Origin: Ariolimax columbianus
Taxonomy: Eukaryota > Mollusca > Gastropoda > Stylommatophora > Arionidae
Length of the DNA stretch: 64,000 bases
Direction: 5' to 3'
Assembly (NCBI GenBank): GCA_036924085.1
Contig: JAVGWX010000013.1
Coordinates: 43,348,175-43,412,174 of the forward strand
Shown here one piece after another: positions 42,720 through 55,249 of the stretch. A program made the position numbers and the translations under genes. The notes below the pieces were generated by a model, which saw only the letters and a list, made by a program, of their open reading frames with translations, searched no databases and was not told the DNA's origin. The number at the start of each line of letters is the position of its first letter. The first letter of the stretch is position 1.

Positions 42720-44220
42720 ATTAATTACGATTACAGGTACATCATTCAACAGTGAAACTTATAAAACTGATAAATGACAGAAATCATAGTTGCAATGTAA
42801 TATCATTTAATGTTATCTTTGCATGTTTAAAACCTTTTGAGTTTTTTACTTCTCAATTTGGGACTAAAAACAATTCTGCAATTAATTTTTATGAAGAATC
42901 TATTCCCAGTTATCACTACACCAAAAAGTGTCAATGACTTTGATGTTCCACAAAGTTCACGTTCTTTTGTGCTGTTTAAATATTAAGGACCAGTAGAAGA
43001 CTGCTTGCTCAGTTATTTAGAGCACTGGACTTGTGTATAGTCACAAACGACAACAGAATGCTAGCTGGTACTTCTTTGTTCAGCACAAGATTCTGCACAC
43101 TTGTAATACATTGAACATTAGTCTTGTTTTATTGTTCAATAGATAGCAAGTAACTGTTAGGTATTTTCTGTAGAAATGGACATACTACTGCAATGACCTC
43201 CTGGAGACATTCATGTTTTATGCAGTGGTTTCTGCATTTCCAGTGCACTCCGTGTTTGTGTTTATTAAATGTAAAATTATCACTGTAGCTTTCATTGTAA
43301 CAATTTTGAGTATGTAATAGGTGATTCTTTTAAAAGATTTGATATGCAGTACTGTGATCTGCGGTGTACTTGCATATGTAATTCAGAAGTCCACTTAACC
43401 AAGACGATGTCTGCATATCATTTTGTACTTACATTCACGTTGTATGACGTTTACTGCATGATATGCTGTCTTCAAGTCACGCCGTTTAATGGCACTAATA
43501 CGTTGTTCGTATTTTTCCATCGGCACAAATGTGTTCACAAAAGCCATAAGTCAAAGGCGTTTGATTGTTCACATTTTATCTTTGAGTACAACGACCAGAA
43601 CAACAACAACAATAATTACTACTGCCAATTGAATGATGTCATCATTATTCATTGTTATAACAGAAATCTAAACCAGCGGTTTTCATACAAAATATGAAGA
43701 AGTTTCGTTGCTTGAACTTGAAGTAAGTCAGTAAGAGTAACCAAACCCTAACGGTCTATCTGTCTTCTAAAAGGTCCTATTTGTTAAAATTAGACATTTG
43801 ACTGTTCATATTTTATCTTTGACTACAATGACCAGAACAACGATCACAGCAATAACGAGTGCCAAGTGGAGGATTTGATCGTTACTCATTTTCTTTGTGG
43901 AAACAAAATCTAAAGTTTTTATTAAAAATCACGAAGTTCGTTGAGACAAGTGGCAGTTGCTATGTATCGTCGTCTAAAGAAACATTGTGTTGCTTCCGGT
44001 ACAGGGTTGCCAGATGACAACTTTGAAAAGCTGTCAAATAATTTTTTTTTAAGCCGAAAAAATGCTGTTTTTTTTAAAAATCCGATCTATTTCAAAACGG
44101 TAGCACTCGTATTCATAGGTTCTTTTAAAATAAATCAAACATATCGGCCACTAAAAACAGTATGAGTGAATGTTAAATATCAAAGCTAGTAGCTGATGTT
44201 TGAGTTGGGGAAGGTATAAA
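42720..44220. other. Intergenic sequence with an imperfect duplication
   Basis: 43557-43710 and 43797-43945 share TTTGATTGTTCACATTTTAT/TTTGACTGTTCATATTTTAT, TTTGAxTACAAxGACCAGAA and GAAGTTTCGTTG-like words, an imperfect direct repeat offset by about 240 bp. No gene recognised. Confidence 0.5.
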
Positions 44221-44224
44221 CAGT

Positions 44225-44330
44225 AAGGAAGGGATCTGGCCACCCAACCTCACATAGGATGCGGTTTAGTCCGTGAAGTTATGTTCATTCCCGACGGCAA
44301 TTGTTGCCATGGAACCCTTTTTTTAATTTT
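44225..44330 (+). repeat. R4 short dispersed repeat
   Basis: CACCCAACCTCACATAGGAT to GACGGCAATTGTTGCC; the counterpart of 16430-16530. Confidence 0.6.
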
Positions 44331-44349
44331 TTATTACACATTTCTTCAT

Positions 44350-44665
44350 CGTCGTTCGTTCTCAAACTCCTCGCTACCAAGCCCTGAACGGTCTCAATCT
44401 TCCGCTACCAAGCCCTGAAAAAGGCTTTGCGAGTAGCAGAATTTAGTCCGGAGAACAGAATGCGCTGTGCATAGTTTACAGATTGACTACGATATTTGCA
44501 CCTTTCAGTCCGACACATCCGACTTCAGCATGACATTTTTGGATATCAAGTTAGCCTCCCTCTTCGATCCCTTCTCCTTAGTCAGTCTGCCCTGTTGCAG
44601 CCTGTTATCCAGGATTGTCACGTGGAGGTGGAGAAGGGTCTCGGCAGTTCAGGCCCTGACGCTAG
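44350..44665 (-). repeat. R2 dispersed repeat
   Basis: The reverse strand shows the core CCTGGATAACAGGCTGCAAC and GACTGACTAAGGAGAAGGG, then GATGTGTCGGACTGAAAGG and a duplicated terminal AAGCCC/GGGCTT motif. Confidence 0.8.
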
Positions 44666-44719
44666 TTGTCACCTTTTGGTCGCAGACCTCTACAGCTCAC
44701 GCATTGCTCAGCATCTTTA

Positions 44720-44960
44720 TCCCCGTACATGTAATGATATCATTGCAATTTGGTAGTGGAATTTGTTCGCCTTCAGAATTATATGTGCAATCTCTCTGTC
44801 CACTCTGCCGTCATCAGTGAATATACTACCTAGGTATTTAAACTCCAGTATTTGCTTGATACCAATGTCACTGCTGTGGAACCTGCTCTGCAATTGTTCA
44901 CATGAAATCACCATAGTCTCTGTCTTGCCTTGATCGTATTCATTACAAGCAAATTTGTAT
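44720..44960 (-). mobile_element. LINE RT C-terminal fragment
   Basis: Reverse frame with LEFKYLGSIFTDDGRVDREI, the conserved KYLGSxxxxDG motif after the RT palm. Confidence 0.65.
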
Positions 44961-45240
44961 GTTCGATAATGCTTTATATTTGTCCCATAATCATTATCTA
45001 GAACACTTTATAAAGGTGTTCTAAATAATAAAAAGTCTGACTTTTTTACTTCTGGCAGCGTTTTCGCAGGTTTAAGCGGTGTCTTGACTTCGCCTTTCCT
45101 CCCGTTGTTTGGTATCTGCAGAACTAATGCACATGTTCAATTAAACCAGGACCCACGTCTTGGTTTCCAAGCCAAAATGCTTAATTTGTTCTGTTCGTAG
45201 TTTATCAATTCCAGATGCCGTATTGATTTTCATTCCACTT

Positions 45241-45540
45241 CATTTTCAAGTTCTCTAATGGTGAAAGGTGTTCCCAGCGTACCCTTGCTTCAAGTTCTCA
45301 AATGCTGAAAGGTGTTCCCAGCTTATCATGTCTTCAAGTTTTAAAATGGTGAAAGGTGTCCTCAGCTAATCCCATCTTCAAGTTCTCCAATGGTGAAAGG
45401 TGTTCCCAGTGTACCCCGGCATAAAATTCTCCAATGGTAAAAGGTGTTCCCAGTGTACCCCTGCTTCAAATTCTCCAATGGTGAAAGGTGTTCCCAGCAT
45501 ATATCGTCTTCAAGTTCTCAAAAGGTAAAAGGTGTTCCCT
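45241..45540. repeat. 44-bp tandem repeat, about 6.7 copies
   Basis: The unit starts TTCTCCAATGGTGAAAGGTG, continues TTCCCAGxGTACCCxTxCTT and ends CAAG. The period of 44 bp is constant while the last 15 bases of each unit vary. Non-coding. Confidence 0.85.
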
Positions 45541-45631
45541 TTCATTTGCACTGCCCATAATGAACTACAATTTACCTTCACACTATTTAGTTTTGTTATT
45601 TAAAAACAATTAATATAATTCGATGAAAGAT

Positions 45632-46339
45632 GTCAGGTCATCCCGTAACCGGTGAGGTCGTTGGGGCACACATGAAGATATCCTCACAATGCCACACCAC
45701 CCTTCTCTGTCAGATGCCGCTGCCTGTGACTCTTCTGGTTGGAGATTGGTCCATTCTTTTATGTTGTTCTCCCATCTCTTTTCGGGACGGCCTCTTCGTT
45801 GTCTGCCATGCACCTTTCCGTGGAGGATTGTATTTTTAAAACCATTTGATCTCGATATGTGACCGTACCAAGCGAGTTTCCTTCTTCTGACAGTTGCCAA
45901 GAGGTCTTCAAAAGGCCATATTGCTGTTGTAATTTTATCTCGTATTTCCTCATTTGTAACTCGATCTTTGTACGTGACGTTCAAAAGTCCCCGGAAACAT
46001 CTCATCTCCAAGGTCTGTTTCCTTGGTTGAAGGTCAGCTGTAACTGTCCATGTCTCACAAGCAAAGAGAAATATTGACAGAACCAATGAATGCATTAATC
46101 TGATTTTCGTGCATAGTGCTAACCGTTTATCTTGCCAGATTTTGTTAAGCCGTGCAAGCGCCGCTATTGTCTGTGCCATTCTGGCCAACACCTCACATTT
46201 TGATCCTGTATCACTGATAATCGACCCAAGATATTTAAAACGGTCAACCACTTCGAGTTCTTGACCGTTAGCTTTTATCCTACTGTTGAAGCCCTTGGCG
46301 TTGTTGGTCATTAATTTAGTCTTTCCAGCGTTTATCTCC
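45632..46339 (-). mobile_element. 5'-truncated RTE retrotransposon with 9-bp target-site duplication
   Basis: One open minus-strand frame runs from MEINAGKTKLMTNN through FKYLGSIISDTGSKCEV, LFACETWTVT and VHGRQRRGRPEKRWENNIKE to the 3' end. ATGAAAGAT flanks it at 45623-45631 and 46340-46348. This is the signature of target-primed reverse transcription with early termination. It matches the 3' end of the longer copy at 47290-51640. Confidence 0.85.
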
Positions 46340-46559
46340 ATGAAAGATATACAAGATCAGAAATGATTACCGTCTGACTCAGGTAGTTGAATTTCTACTA
46401 CAGAATAAACAATTTTATGTCACATGACAAAATAAAAGTAGTCTGGTGGAAATAGACATATAATTCATGTTGATTTTTTACTCCATGGTGCCACTATCAA
46501 CAGTGAATAGTATATATATGCATTTTGAGTGTTGTGCACGACCGTCTGCGGAAAAAAAA

Positions 46560-47290
46560 ACAGACTGGTTTGATTACAAAGGGCATCCTGCCCCGAAAGA
46601 TAACGCTCGACCTCATATGGCTCACCGCACTATGTGCCATCTGCAGCAGCTTGGCTGGGAGATATTGCCACATCCATTTTACAGCCCAGACCTCCATCCA
46701 AGCGATTTCCACCTGTTTGGACACCTAAAAGAATTAATGGGAGACCAACATTTAAGCCCTGATGGCGAAGTGAAACAAGCTGTCCTGGATTGGTTCAGAT
46801 ATACTAACAAATCTTTCTACGCAGAAGCTTTTCAAACATTACTTAAACGCTGGGATAAGTGCATAAACGTTGCAGGAGATTATATAAAAAATGAATGGTA
46901 TTTTGACTACTTGACCAAAAAAATAATTTCCTTCCAAAAAAAAGTCCTGGTTTGGCTTGAACGCACCTCGTATAACTCCCATAAAGAACAGAGAATCGAG
47001 AAGGACAAATTCAGATTGGTTGACAGGGGCATTCACTTGAACATAGCGACACACCTATGGATTACAATGGATCGCACATTATTCCACAAGGAACACTGTA
47101 AGGCGTTGAAACAAAAAGTTAGCGCAAGAAAAATACATACTGTGCGAACTAACAAACACGACATAGGGAGGAGCATCAACAATGGCGTTTCGCACATCGG
47201 CCCTCGCATCGTGAATTTCTGCAGCAGAAAACGCTGCGAGCACACACTAGCCCGGTCGATGGGACAGCAAATAAAACATGTCACATTATG
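46560..47290 (+). pseudogene. mariner-like transposase C-terminal fragment and unidentified continuation
   Basis: PKDNARPHMAHRTM, YSPDLHPSDFHLFGHLKE and CINVAGDYIKNE at 46590-46893 are the second and third parts of a D,D34D transposase, with both Asp residues retained. The open frame continues to 47318 with sequence I do not recognise, which may belong to a different element. It is sandwiched between two RTE copies. Confidence 0.7.
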
Positions 47291-48871
47291 TCAGGTCAGG
47301 TCATCCCGTAACCGGTGAGGTCGTTGTGGCACACATGAAGACATCCTCACAACTCAACCCCATCTCTCTCTGTCAGATGCCGCTGCCTGTGACTCTTCTG
47401 GTCGGAGACTGGTCCATTCTTTTATGTTGTCCTCCCATCTCTTTTTGGGCCGGCCTCTTCGTCGTCTGCCATGCACCTTCCCGTGAAGGATTGTGTTTGC
47501 AAGACCATTTGATCTCGATATGTGACCGTACCAAGTGAGTTTCCTTCTTTTGACAGTTGCCAAGAGGTCTTCAAAAGACCCTATTGCCGTTGTAATTCTA
47601 TTTCGGATTTCCTCGTTTGTAACTCGATCTTTGTACGTGACGTTGAAAAGTTTTCGGAAACATCTCATCTCTAAGGTCTGTATCCTTCGTTGAAGGTCAG
47701 CTGTAACTGTCCATGTCTCACACGCATAGAGAAATATTGACAGGACCAGTGTACGCATTAATCTGATTTTCGTACATAGTGCTAACCGTTTATCTTGCCA
47801 TATTTTGTTAAGCCGTGCAAGCGCCGCTATTGTCTGTGCTATTCTGGCCAATACTTCACATTTTGATCCTTTATCACTGACAATCGACCCAATATATTTA
47901 AAACGGTCAACTACTTCGAGTTCTTGACCGTTAGCTTTTATCTTGCCGTTGAAGCCCGTAGCGTTGTTTGTCATTAATTTTGTCTTTCCAGCGTTTATCT
48001 CCATACCATAGTCAAGAGCTGTTTCATCGAGCCTTCTGACCCATTCCTGGAGTTCTGCTTCTGAACCCGCCAACCCGTCGATATCATCTGCAAAACGAAG
48101 GTTGGTAACCATTCGGCCCCTATCTTGACAGTACCAGCGTGACCTCCAAGTGCCTCACTCATAATTCCTTCAAGGAATATATTGAAAAGAGTTGGAGAGA
48201 GTGTACACCCCTGTCTCACACCAACTGATGTGCGGAACCAGTCTCCTCGTCTCTCATTCACAAGAACTGCGCTAGACGCCTTGTTTTACAGGTGTTCAAG
48301 GACAATTATAGTATTTCCGTTGATATTATACATCCTCATGGTTGCCCAAAGCGCTTTATGCAATATCCTATCAAATGCCTTCTCAAAATCCACAAACGCA
48401 TGAAACAGTTTTTGCTGCTGTTCTAGATATTTCTCGCTTAGCAGCCTTAAATTAAATATCTGTTCTGTAGTGCTTCTTCCCTGTCTGAACCCTGCTTGCT
48501 CCTCGGCAATAATGTTCTCTGCTTGGGGTTTCAATCGATCGATGATTAATCTAAGCATGATCTTGCTAGGGTGGCTAATGAGGCCTGTAATTTTGGCACA
48601 GCTTTAGGTTTCCAGACTTATGTAACGGTATAACTATTGATTTCGTCCAAAAGTCCGACCAGTTTCCTGTCGCCCACATTTTGTTACAGATGTGTTTCAG
48701 GCCTTCCACCACTACCTCTCCACCTGCTTGTAAGAGCTCCGCTGGTATATTGTCCACGCCGGCTACCTTCCCTCTTCTCAATGTCTTTACCGCTGCAATT
48801 ACCTCTTCCTTCGTTATCAGTTGGTTATCCTCTATATTTGTTGGAGTTGGGGGGAATGTTTTCTCAGGTTT

Positions 48872-49901
48872 TTTTTATTTTTTTTAATTTTATGTGTTTG
48901 CCTCACTAGTTTCTACTGGCGGAGGCGCGCCTATTCCACCCCAGACCGTAGTCAATTTGGGCGATATTAAGACGCATAAACCAGTGCTTGGATGCGTGTG
49001 TGTATCTGTTTGTACCTAACCTGGTGTTTCCGTGAAGTTCCTCCCGTTGTTCCTCGCTTCTAATTATCCTTTCGTTTTGTGTTTGCCTCACTAGTTTCTA
49101 CTGGCGGAGGCGCGCCTATTCCGACCCAGACCGCAGTCAATTTGGGCGATATTAAGACGCATAAACCAGTGCTTGGATGCGTGTGTGTATCTGTTTGTAC
49201 CTAGCCTGGTATTTCCGTGATGTTCCTCCCGTTGTTCCTCGCTTTTGATGTTCCTAGTTGTCCGCCGTAGGTATTTGCATAAATATGCACAATAGTTTTC
49301 CTGGGACCATTTTTATTTTCTGTCGTACTTGATTCGGATCTATTTTTTTTTTTTTTTTTTTTTTCCTGATTTCTTTCTTTCTTTTTTTTTTTTTTTTTGT
49401 CCCCTCTTTCCTTCTTTTTTTTTTTTTTTTTTTTTCCTTCTATTTTATAAAAAAAAATATAAAGCCGCCTCATACATTTTATACACAATTGTGAAGATAG
49501 CAGTGTAGTGAGGTGTACAACGAGAATAAATGAGATGGAATGATTGGGAAATATAACAAACAATATACTTGATACATAAGGATTAAGAGTACAATATAAA
49601 TTAATTGAAATGTGTCTTCCTTCTGTTGTGAGGCCCATCTGTGTTGACTTCCTTCTGTCTGGTCTTGGTGTATCAGGTTTTGCCTGCTCTCATATTTTTC
49701 CATCGCATTCATGTACTCCAACTTGTAAGCGATTCACTGATTTGTGTGTCCCCTTGTAGATCCCTCATCTCACCTGTGCCCTCTAGCTCTCGCAGTCAAT
49801 TATGTGTTGTATGTGTGGTAGGCTCAGTAACAGAAGAACAATAGAAAGGTAGATAATTGATTAAATAATTATAGATACAAAAAGGTTGATGTAATAGTAT
49901 A
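48872..49901 (-). mobile_element. Retroposed insertion with poly(A) tail and 10-bp target-site duplication, containing a 185-bp dimer
   Basis: TCTCAGGTTT occurs at 48862-48871 and 49902-49911, exactly where the RTE reading frame breaks and resumes. On the minus strand the insert ends in an A-rich tail (48872-48892). It contains two tandem copies of a 185-bp unit (48901-49085 and 49086-about 49260; unit start CCTCACTAGTTTCTACTGGC on the plus strand) and a long polypurine block at 49340-49440. No coding domain recognised. Confidence 0.78.
49340..49440. repeat. Polypyrimidine tract (T-rich)
   Basis: Three long T runs separated by CCTGATTTCTTTC and GTCCCCTCTTTCC spacers. The reverse strand reads as a lysine-rich frame, which is an artefact. 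Confidence 0.85.
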
Positions 49902-51889
49902 TCTCAGGTTTGTTTCGCCCTTCATAGTTATATAGCTCGGAACAGTACTCTGTCCATCTTACCAGTACATCGTTTCCCTCAATGAGACACTTGTCGTTTT
50001 TATCATGAATCATAAGGTTCCTGCTTTGTCTTGGTGTTACCAGTTCTTTGACCACCTTGTATGCTCCTTTAGCATCATTTCTGTTTAGTCTCTCTTCGAT
50101 GTTTGCGCATTGCTCACATATCCACGCTTCTTTCGTCTCTCTCATCTTTTGTTGTATGGCTTTCTTGATATCTTTATAACTGCCGACATCCTCCGGTGGG
50201 TGATTGTGTTTTTTCAGTGATCTTCTTTTATCACACAGGTCTAGAATGTCTTTGGTCACCCATGGCTTCTTTTTTTATTTGGTGGCATCCCAGGATCTCT
50301 GTTGCAGTATCTATGAGAGCTGCGTTAAGAGACTCTGTAACTGTATCTGTATCCAGTTCCTCTCTGAGAGCCAACAGTGGCGCAAATCTCCCTCCCACCC
50401 TTGCTTGGAACACTTCGGTGATTTTTGGGTCCATTAGTTTGTCCAGGTCAAACTTTAGCCTGGTCACATCTTTCTTTGCGACTCCCTTCAATCGCAGACG
50501 TATGGTCATCATAACCAGATCGTGGTCGCTTCCTATATCAGCTCCGGGGAAACTTATTGTTTTGTCGGTGTTGATGCTCGATCGGAACCTCCTCTGGACC
50601 AGTATATAGTCGATCTGGTTATGCACTTCATTGCTTGGGTCATGCCATGTCCAGCGTCTCGACGGCTTGTTTAACCCAAACGTATTTGCCACCAACAGCT
50701 GGTTGCATCTTGCAAATTCTAGGAGTCTGAGGCCCCGGTCATTGGTTTTTTTATTTCCGTATGGTCCACATGTTCCCCTCCAGTCGTGGACTGCATCTTC
50801 TCCAATTTTTGCATTCCAATCACCCTGGACTACCAATATGTCTTTTTTTGGCGTTTCGTGTATCATACTTTGAAGTTGATCATAGAATGCCTCTATTTCA
50901 CAATCATCGGAGTCTACAGTGGGTGCGTAGCACTGTATTATGGTAATATTAAACGGTGCTGCCTTTAGCCGTAAGGTGATAAAACGGCTATATATTGGGC
51001 GGCAACCCAATATGCATCTGGCTGTGTATTTATGCACCAGTATCCCTACTCCGTGTAGATGTTTGTCCTCCCTGCCACTGAAGTAGAACTTGTGGCCCTC
51101 CTCCGTGGTAAACTCTCCAAAGTTTTTCCATCGAGCCTCGCATATACCAAGGATGTTCCACCGGTAGTTCTTCATCTCGTGCGTTAGCTCATTGATTTTG
51201 CCACATGGATTCAGTGTTCTAACATTCCACGTACCTATTGTGAGCTTGTCTTTCCTCAGTTTGAAGGTTCCACCAGTAGCACACTTATCGCCTCCACCCT
51301 GGTGTGGGACGGCAGGCGCGGTCATTGTTAACCCGGGCTGCGACCGAGTCGGTATGTTTGATTGTGGTTGTGTCCTCATGTGTGAATCTTGGGCGGTTTT
51401 CTCTTGGCGGAGCCCATCTCCTCTCCAAGCCGGTGCGGGCCAACATCTGCATCTGACCTGGAGGAGCCCATCTCCCCAGGCGAGCCACTGCCTCGTTTGC
51501 CTACAGCCTCGCGGTCATAGTTTCCCAGTGTGCACCACTTGGAGGTGAGGTTGACTTGTGTGTTCGCTTTATCGGCAGGCTACTTATTTCACTTTTTGCC
51601 TCTCAGAAGAAGGACTAGCCGACCCCGACATCGCTGGTTTGCGATGCCGAGCGCAAAACACACCATGACAACACCAAAAAGAAAAGTTTATATAATCGCT
51701 GGTATTGCACTACCAGAAATCAGGAGATGTGTTGTGTAAAGAGTTGAAAGGAAAAAGTCATGTGATCATAGACACCAGCTTTTAGGATATAATCAAGAAA
51801 AGGGACGACTAAAATCATGGACAATTTTCCTTCAAACTGTACCGCTTACAAACCAACAAAGTGCGCAAAACCGCACCGAAAATTGGCGT

Positions 51890-52320
51890 CAAATATATAA
51901 TGCGAGTTTGATGGATATCAAAGAAAAACTTGCAACAGGGTATACATACAATGCCTGTGTGGATAGTTTTGAATAGATTATGAACGAAAGTGACCAGGTG
52001 TAGATCGAACTTGATAAGAAAATGTGGACGACGATTCTGTACATTCTCCCTTCTATTTTGTTGTTTAATAGTTTAAGGAGGAGTCCTTCTCTCATACCTT
52101 GTCAAAAGCCTTTGCCATATCCGCAAGTACTCTGTCCTTACCCTGGAATATATTTTCTATTTCTTGGGTTAGGTACACTAGTTGGACTGCTGTGCTGCTA
52201 TTTTTCCTAAAGGCTGACTGTGAGTTGAGAAGGAGCTGGTTTTTTTCCAGATGTTTTATTAGTCTAACGTTTACAATTTTTCCATGACTTTTCCAACACA
52301 GCTGAGCAGACTTATTGGCC
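51890..52320 (-). mobile_element. LINE RT fragment
   Basis: Reverse frames show KNQLLLNSQSAFRKNSST, then VLADMAKAFDKV (first RT catalytic motif, ancestral LDxxKAFD) and LLLKLLNNKIEGRMYR. One stop lies between the last two segments. Confidence 0.65.
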
Positions 52321-52394
52321 TATAACTTTCCTTGCTTGTCTTGACCTTTTTTGATTTTCTGATAAGCATAAAAAATATTTAAAAAAAGGTTTTC

Positions 52395-53450
52395 TGGTGG
52401 GAATAACATGTACACATGTTTTATTGATTACACCAAGGCCTTCGATACAGTAAAACATCAATGTATGTGGAAAATCATGAAGGAAATGGGATTTCCTGTG
52501 CATATTATTCATCTCATTGAAACATTATACTAAGATCAACAAGCCGCTGTTCGAGTATCTGTCTAAACATCAGATTAGTTTGCAGACAGGGATGTACCCT
52601 CTCTCACCTTATCTATACAACATATATGCGGAATGTATAATGAGAAATTTTCGAGAAGACGAGAACATTGAAAGTTTCGACCCATTTACTATTGTCAAGA
52701 AGTGCAGAAGGGTTAGAGCAGCTAATTTCAGCCGTAAATGGACATAGTAAATATCAATACTTGTTTATAAACATAAACAAAACACAAAGATAATGACCAC
52801 CGACAAAACACAATGTCAGCATACATTTACAGTGGGTGATGAGGAAATACATCAGGTCACACATTTTGAATATCTGGGCTTCAGAATTTACTAAAATGGC
52901 GACTGCTCGAAAGAAAGAAGAATAGCCATAGCAACGCAGAGACTGAACAGCTTGAAGAAATTATGTCAGAGCACCAACAAAATAATAACAGTAAAAGTCT
53001 TGAGAGCCTGTGTTTTTCCTGTGGCAGCTTATGGCTGCGAATCATGGACGATTACCAAAACTTCCATACAAAGAATCGAATCATTCGAGTCAAAATGTTA
53101 CAGAAAGATCATCAGAATACCCTGGACAGAGAAAAAGACAAATATAGACATTCGGCAAGAGCTGAGCATAGAGGAGAACTGGTTTATCAATTCCATTTTG
53201 GCTAGAAAATGCAAATACTTTGGTCACATCAAGAGACACTACGGTCTTGAGAGAACAGTGATGGAAGGTATGGTACCAGGCAAAAGAGGAAGGGGTAGAC
53301 CAAGAAGACGATGGCGCCAAGATATCCAGGAATGCCTAAGTATGACTGTGCCGGAGACTGGAGTTTTGGCAAGGGAACGAGTTTCTTTAAAACAGACTCT
53401 GATGGGAGCGACGTTCTATAAAGGACATGCTACATGATGATGACGATGGG
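52395..53450 (+). mobile_element. LINE RT and C-terminus, partly open
   Basis: CFIDYTKAFDTVKHQCMWK at about 52410-52470 is the first RT motif. The FADD region is degenerate near 52700. 52952-53437 is open: FPVAAYGCESWTITK, ESKCYRKIIRIPWTEKK, KYFGHIKRHYGLERTVMEG and GKRGRGRPRRRWRQDIQE. It ends in a (GAT)n tail (53437-53460), as do its relatives near 5500 and 61960. Confidence 0.75.
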
Positions 53451-53579
53451 GATAATGATAGCTTCCCGCCACTGGTCTGGGATCTTACCCGTGCCCCATG
53501 ATTGGTTGAAGATTTTCTTGTATCAAGGTTTTAAATAATTTCATTTGTGATGTTATCTTTTCATGAATCTTTCTTGTTT

Positions 53580-54110
53580 TTCAGTTTCTGAATAGCAGTG
53601 TTTTCGTAAGATCTAATCTGGACCTTTCTTTAAATAATTTGAAGCTGTGCCTTCTTGTTCTTGTATGCGACTGTACTTTGAAAAACTTGTAATAGTCTAA
53701 ATTGTCCTTTCCCTTGATGATCTTATAAGCCTGTATTAAATCATCTTGATTTCATCACTTTTCTAGACACTATATGTCGGTTTTTGCTAAGCCTTTTCTC
53801 ATAATTATAATTCTGATATTAATCTTCAAATCAAATACCGTATCGGCAATCTTTGTGAGTAGCTTTTGTAATGGATTCTATGTTCCTTTTATGATGAATT
53901 GATCATCCGCAAATTCTTTCTCCATTGATTTTAACACACACGTTAGTTTTCTGGTAGCCACTTCCGATATAACCTCAAAATAAACATTAAACCTGGTGAT
54001 AATAAACTTCCCTTACTTACTCCTTTTCTGACTGTTACTCCACTTGTTTTTCGTCCATTTTATCTGCCAGAAACTTTAGTGTTTCGGCTGCAAATCTAGT
54101 GCCTATATCC
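53580..54110 (-). mobile_element. CR1/L2-like LINE fragment with RT box
   Basis: The reverse strand gives EKEFADDQFI (FADD box) near 53905 and then RTRRHSFKLFKERSRLDLTK near 53650. It is the same family as 17290-17785 and extends further 5'. Confidence 0.65.
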
Positions 54111-54214
54111 TTTAGGAACTCAAACCCGTTTTTGTTTAAAACAGATTCTATCTTCCTATCCTCTTCTTTTTCTTCTTCTTCTTCATCTTCTTCTTATTCC
54201 CCTTCTTCCTCGTT

Positions 54215-54300
54215 CTTCACCGTCGCTCGTTTTCAAACTCCCCTCTACCAAACCCCGAATAGTGCTTTGTATGTAGCCCATGCACTGGTCTGCATATTTA
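54215..54300 (-). repeat. R2 repeat, terminal fragment
   Basis: The reverse of GCTCGTTTTCAAACTCCCCT and CTACCAAACCCCGAATAGTG resembles the R2 end. A TTC-rich stretch (54160-54215) precedes it. Confidence 0.5.
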
Positions 54301-54890
54301 TCCATATCTTACTATACATTTTTCTCTAAATTATTTTCAGCAGATTTTTCGAAGCCTTTCAAATTATGCGTTTCGTAAGAAATTGATTTGCATTTTTTTT
54401 TTTAAATATTGGAATGACCTCTTATGCTGCAAGATCTCTAGGTCATATTCCTCCTCGGTAAAAGTGATCACATGATCGAATAGCAAAACTTGGAGTGTAT
54501 TTCCTGCTACTTTGATGAGCAGGATGGTTATTATATCATGTATGCTATGCTATGTGGGATTAAGCGTAGCGCTGTGTCAAATTCTTCTCTTTCGACTCTG
54601 ACTCATTCAAAATTTGCTTATCTTGATGGTGTAGTATTTATCATCATATACATCTCTCTAACTCTCCATTTTCATCGTTGTGTCTGTCAAAGAGTTTCCA
54701 TTTTTGTCCTGAATTGTCTTGGTTGTATCCCTTATTGTTTTTGCATGTTTGTTTGTATTTCTTATGTACCAAATCTGACATACCTCTTCCATTTAAATCT
54801 TTACTTTCTTCGAAGCATTCCCACCACTAATTCTGCCGTGTTATTGTACATTCGAACTATTGCATTCTTTTGCTTTCTACACATGGTTCT

Positions 54891-55245
54891 GGGATCAAGA
54901 TGCTGAGCAGCGCATGAGCTGCAGTGATCAGCGACCCATAGCTGACTGCTTGCGTCAGGACCAGCGAACCAGAGCTGCCAAGATCCTTTTACACCTTCAC
55001 TCGGTGATCCTGGATAACAGGCTGCAACAGAGCAGTCTGGCTAAGCAGACAGGATCGAATGGGGAATGTTAACCCGGTACTAAAAAATGCTTGCTGAAGT
55101 CGGATGTGTTGGACCGAAAGGTGCAAATATCGCAGTCAAGATGTAAACTACGACACAACGAATTCCGTTCTCTGGACTACATTCTGCTACTTAGCCGGTG
55201 TCATGGTTTGGTAGCGGGAGATTGAGAACGGACGAAGCCAAGCCA
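54891..55245 (+). repeat. R2 dispersed repeat, full length
   Basis: GGGATCAAGATGCTGAGCAG, GTCAGGACCAGCGAACCAG, CCAAGATCCTTTTACACC, CCTGGATAACAGGCTGCAAC, TTGGACCGAAAGGTGCAAAT, GGTAGCGGGAGATTGAGAAC. The best-preserved R2 copy in the window. Confidence 0.85.
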
Positions 55246-55249
55246 AGCC

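Larger units (their letters stand above)
47290..51640 (-). mobile_element. RTE-clade non-LTR retrotransposon, nearly full length, interrupted
   Basis: Minus-strand order: apurinic endonuclease at 51379-50231 (GTWNVRTL, CEARW, VQGDWNAKIGED, NQIDYILV, IGSDHDLVM); linker to 49912; RT at 48861-47995 (GVDNIPAELLQAG, HAFVDFEKAFDR, VRQGCTLSPTLFNIFLEG); FADD box (NLRFADDIDGLAG) near 48100; C-terminus to 47354 (RRRGRPKKRWEDNIKEW). The tail is a short (CTGAC)n. Frameshifts near 48560, 48290 and 48110, plus the insertion at 48872-49901, make it inactive. The 5' limit is uncertain because no target-site duplication was found. Confidence 0.88.

Noticed and set aside
43344..43697. 117-codon open frame
   Set aside because: Lies over an imperfect direct duplication; no motif, no plausible splice structure.
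49201..49638. Lysine-rich open frame on the minus strand
   Set aside because: Created by the polypurine tract inside a retroposed insert.
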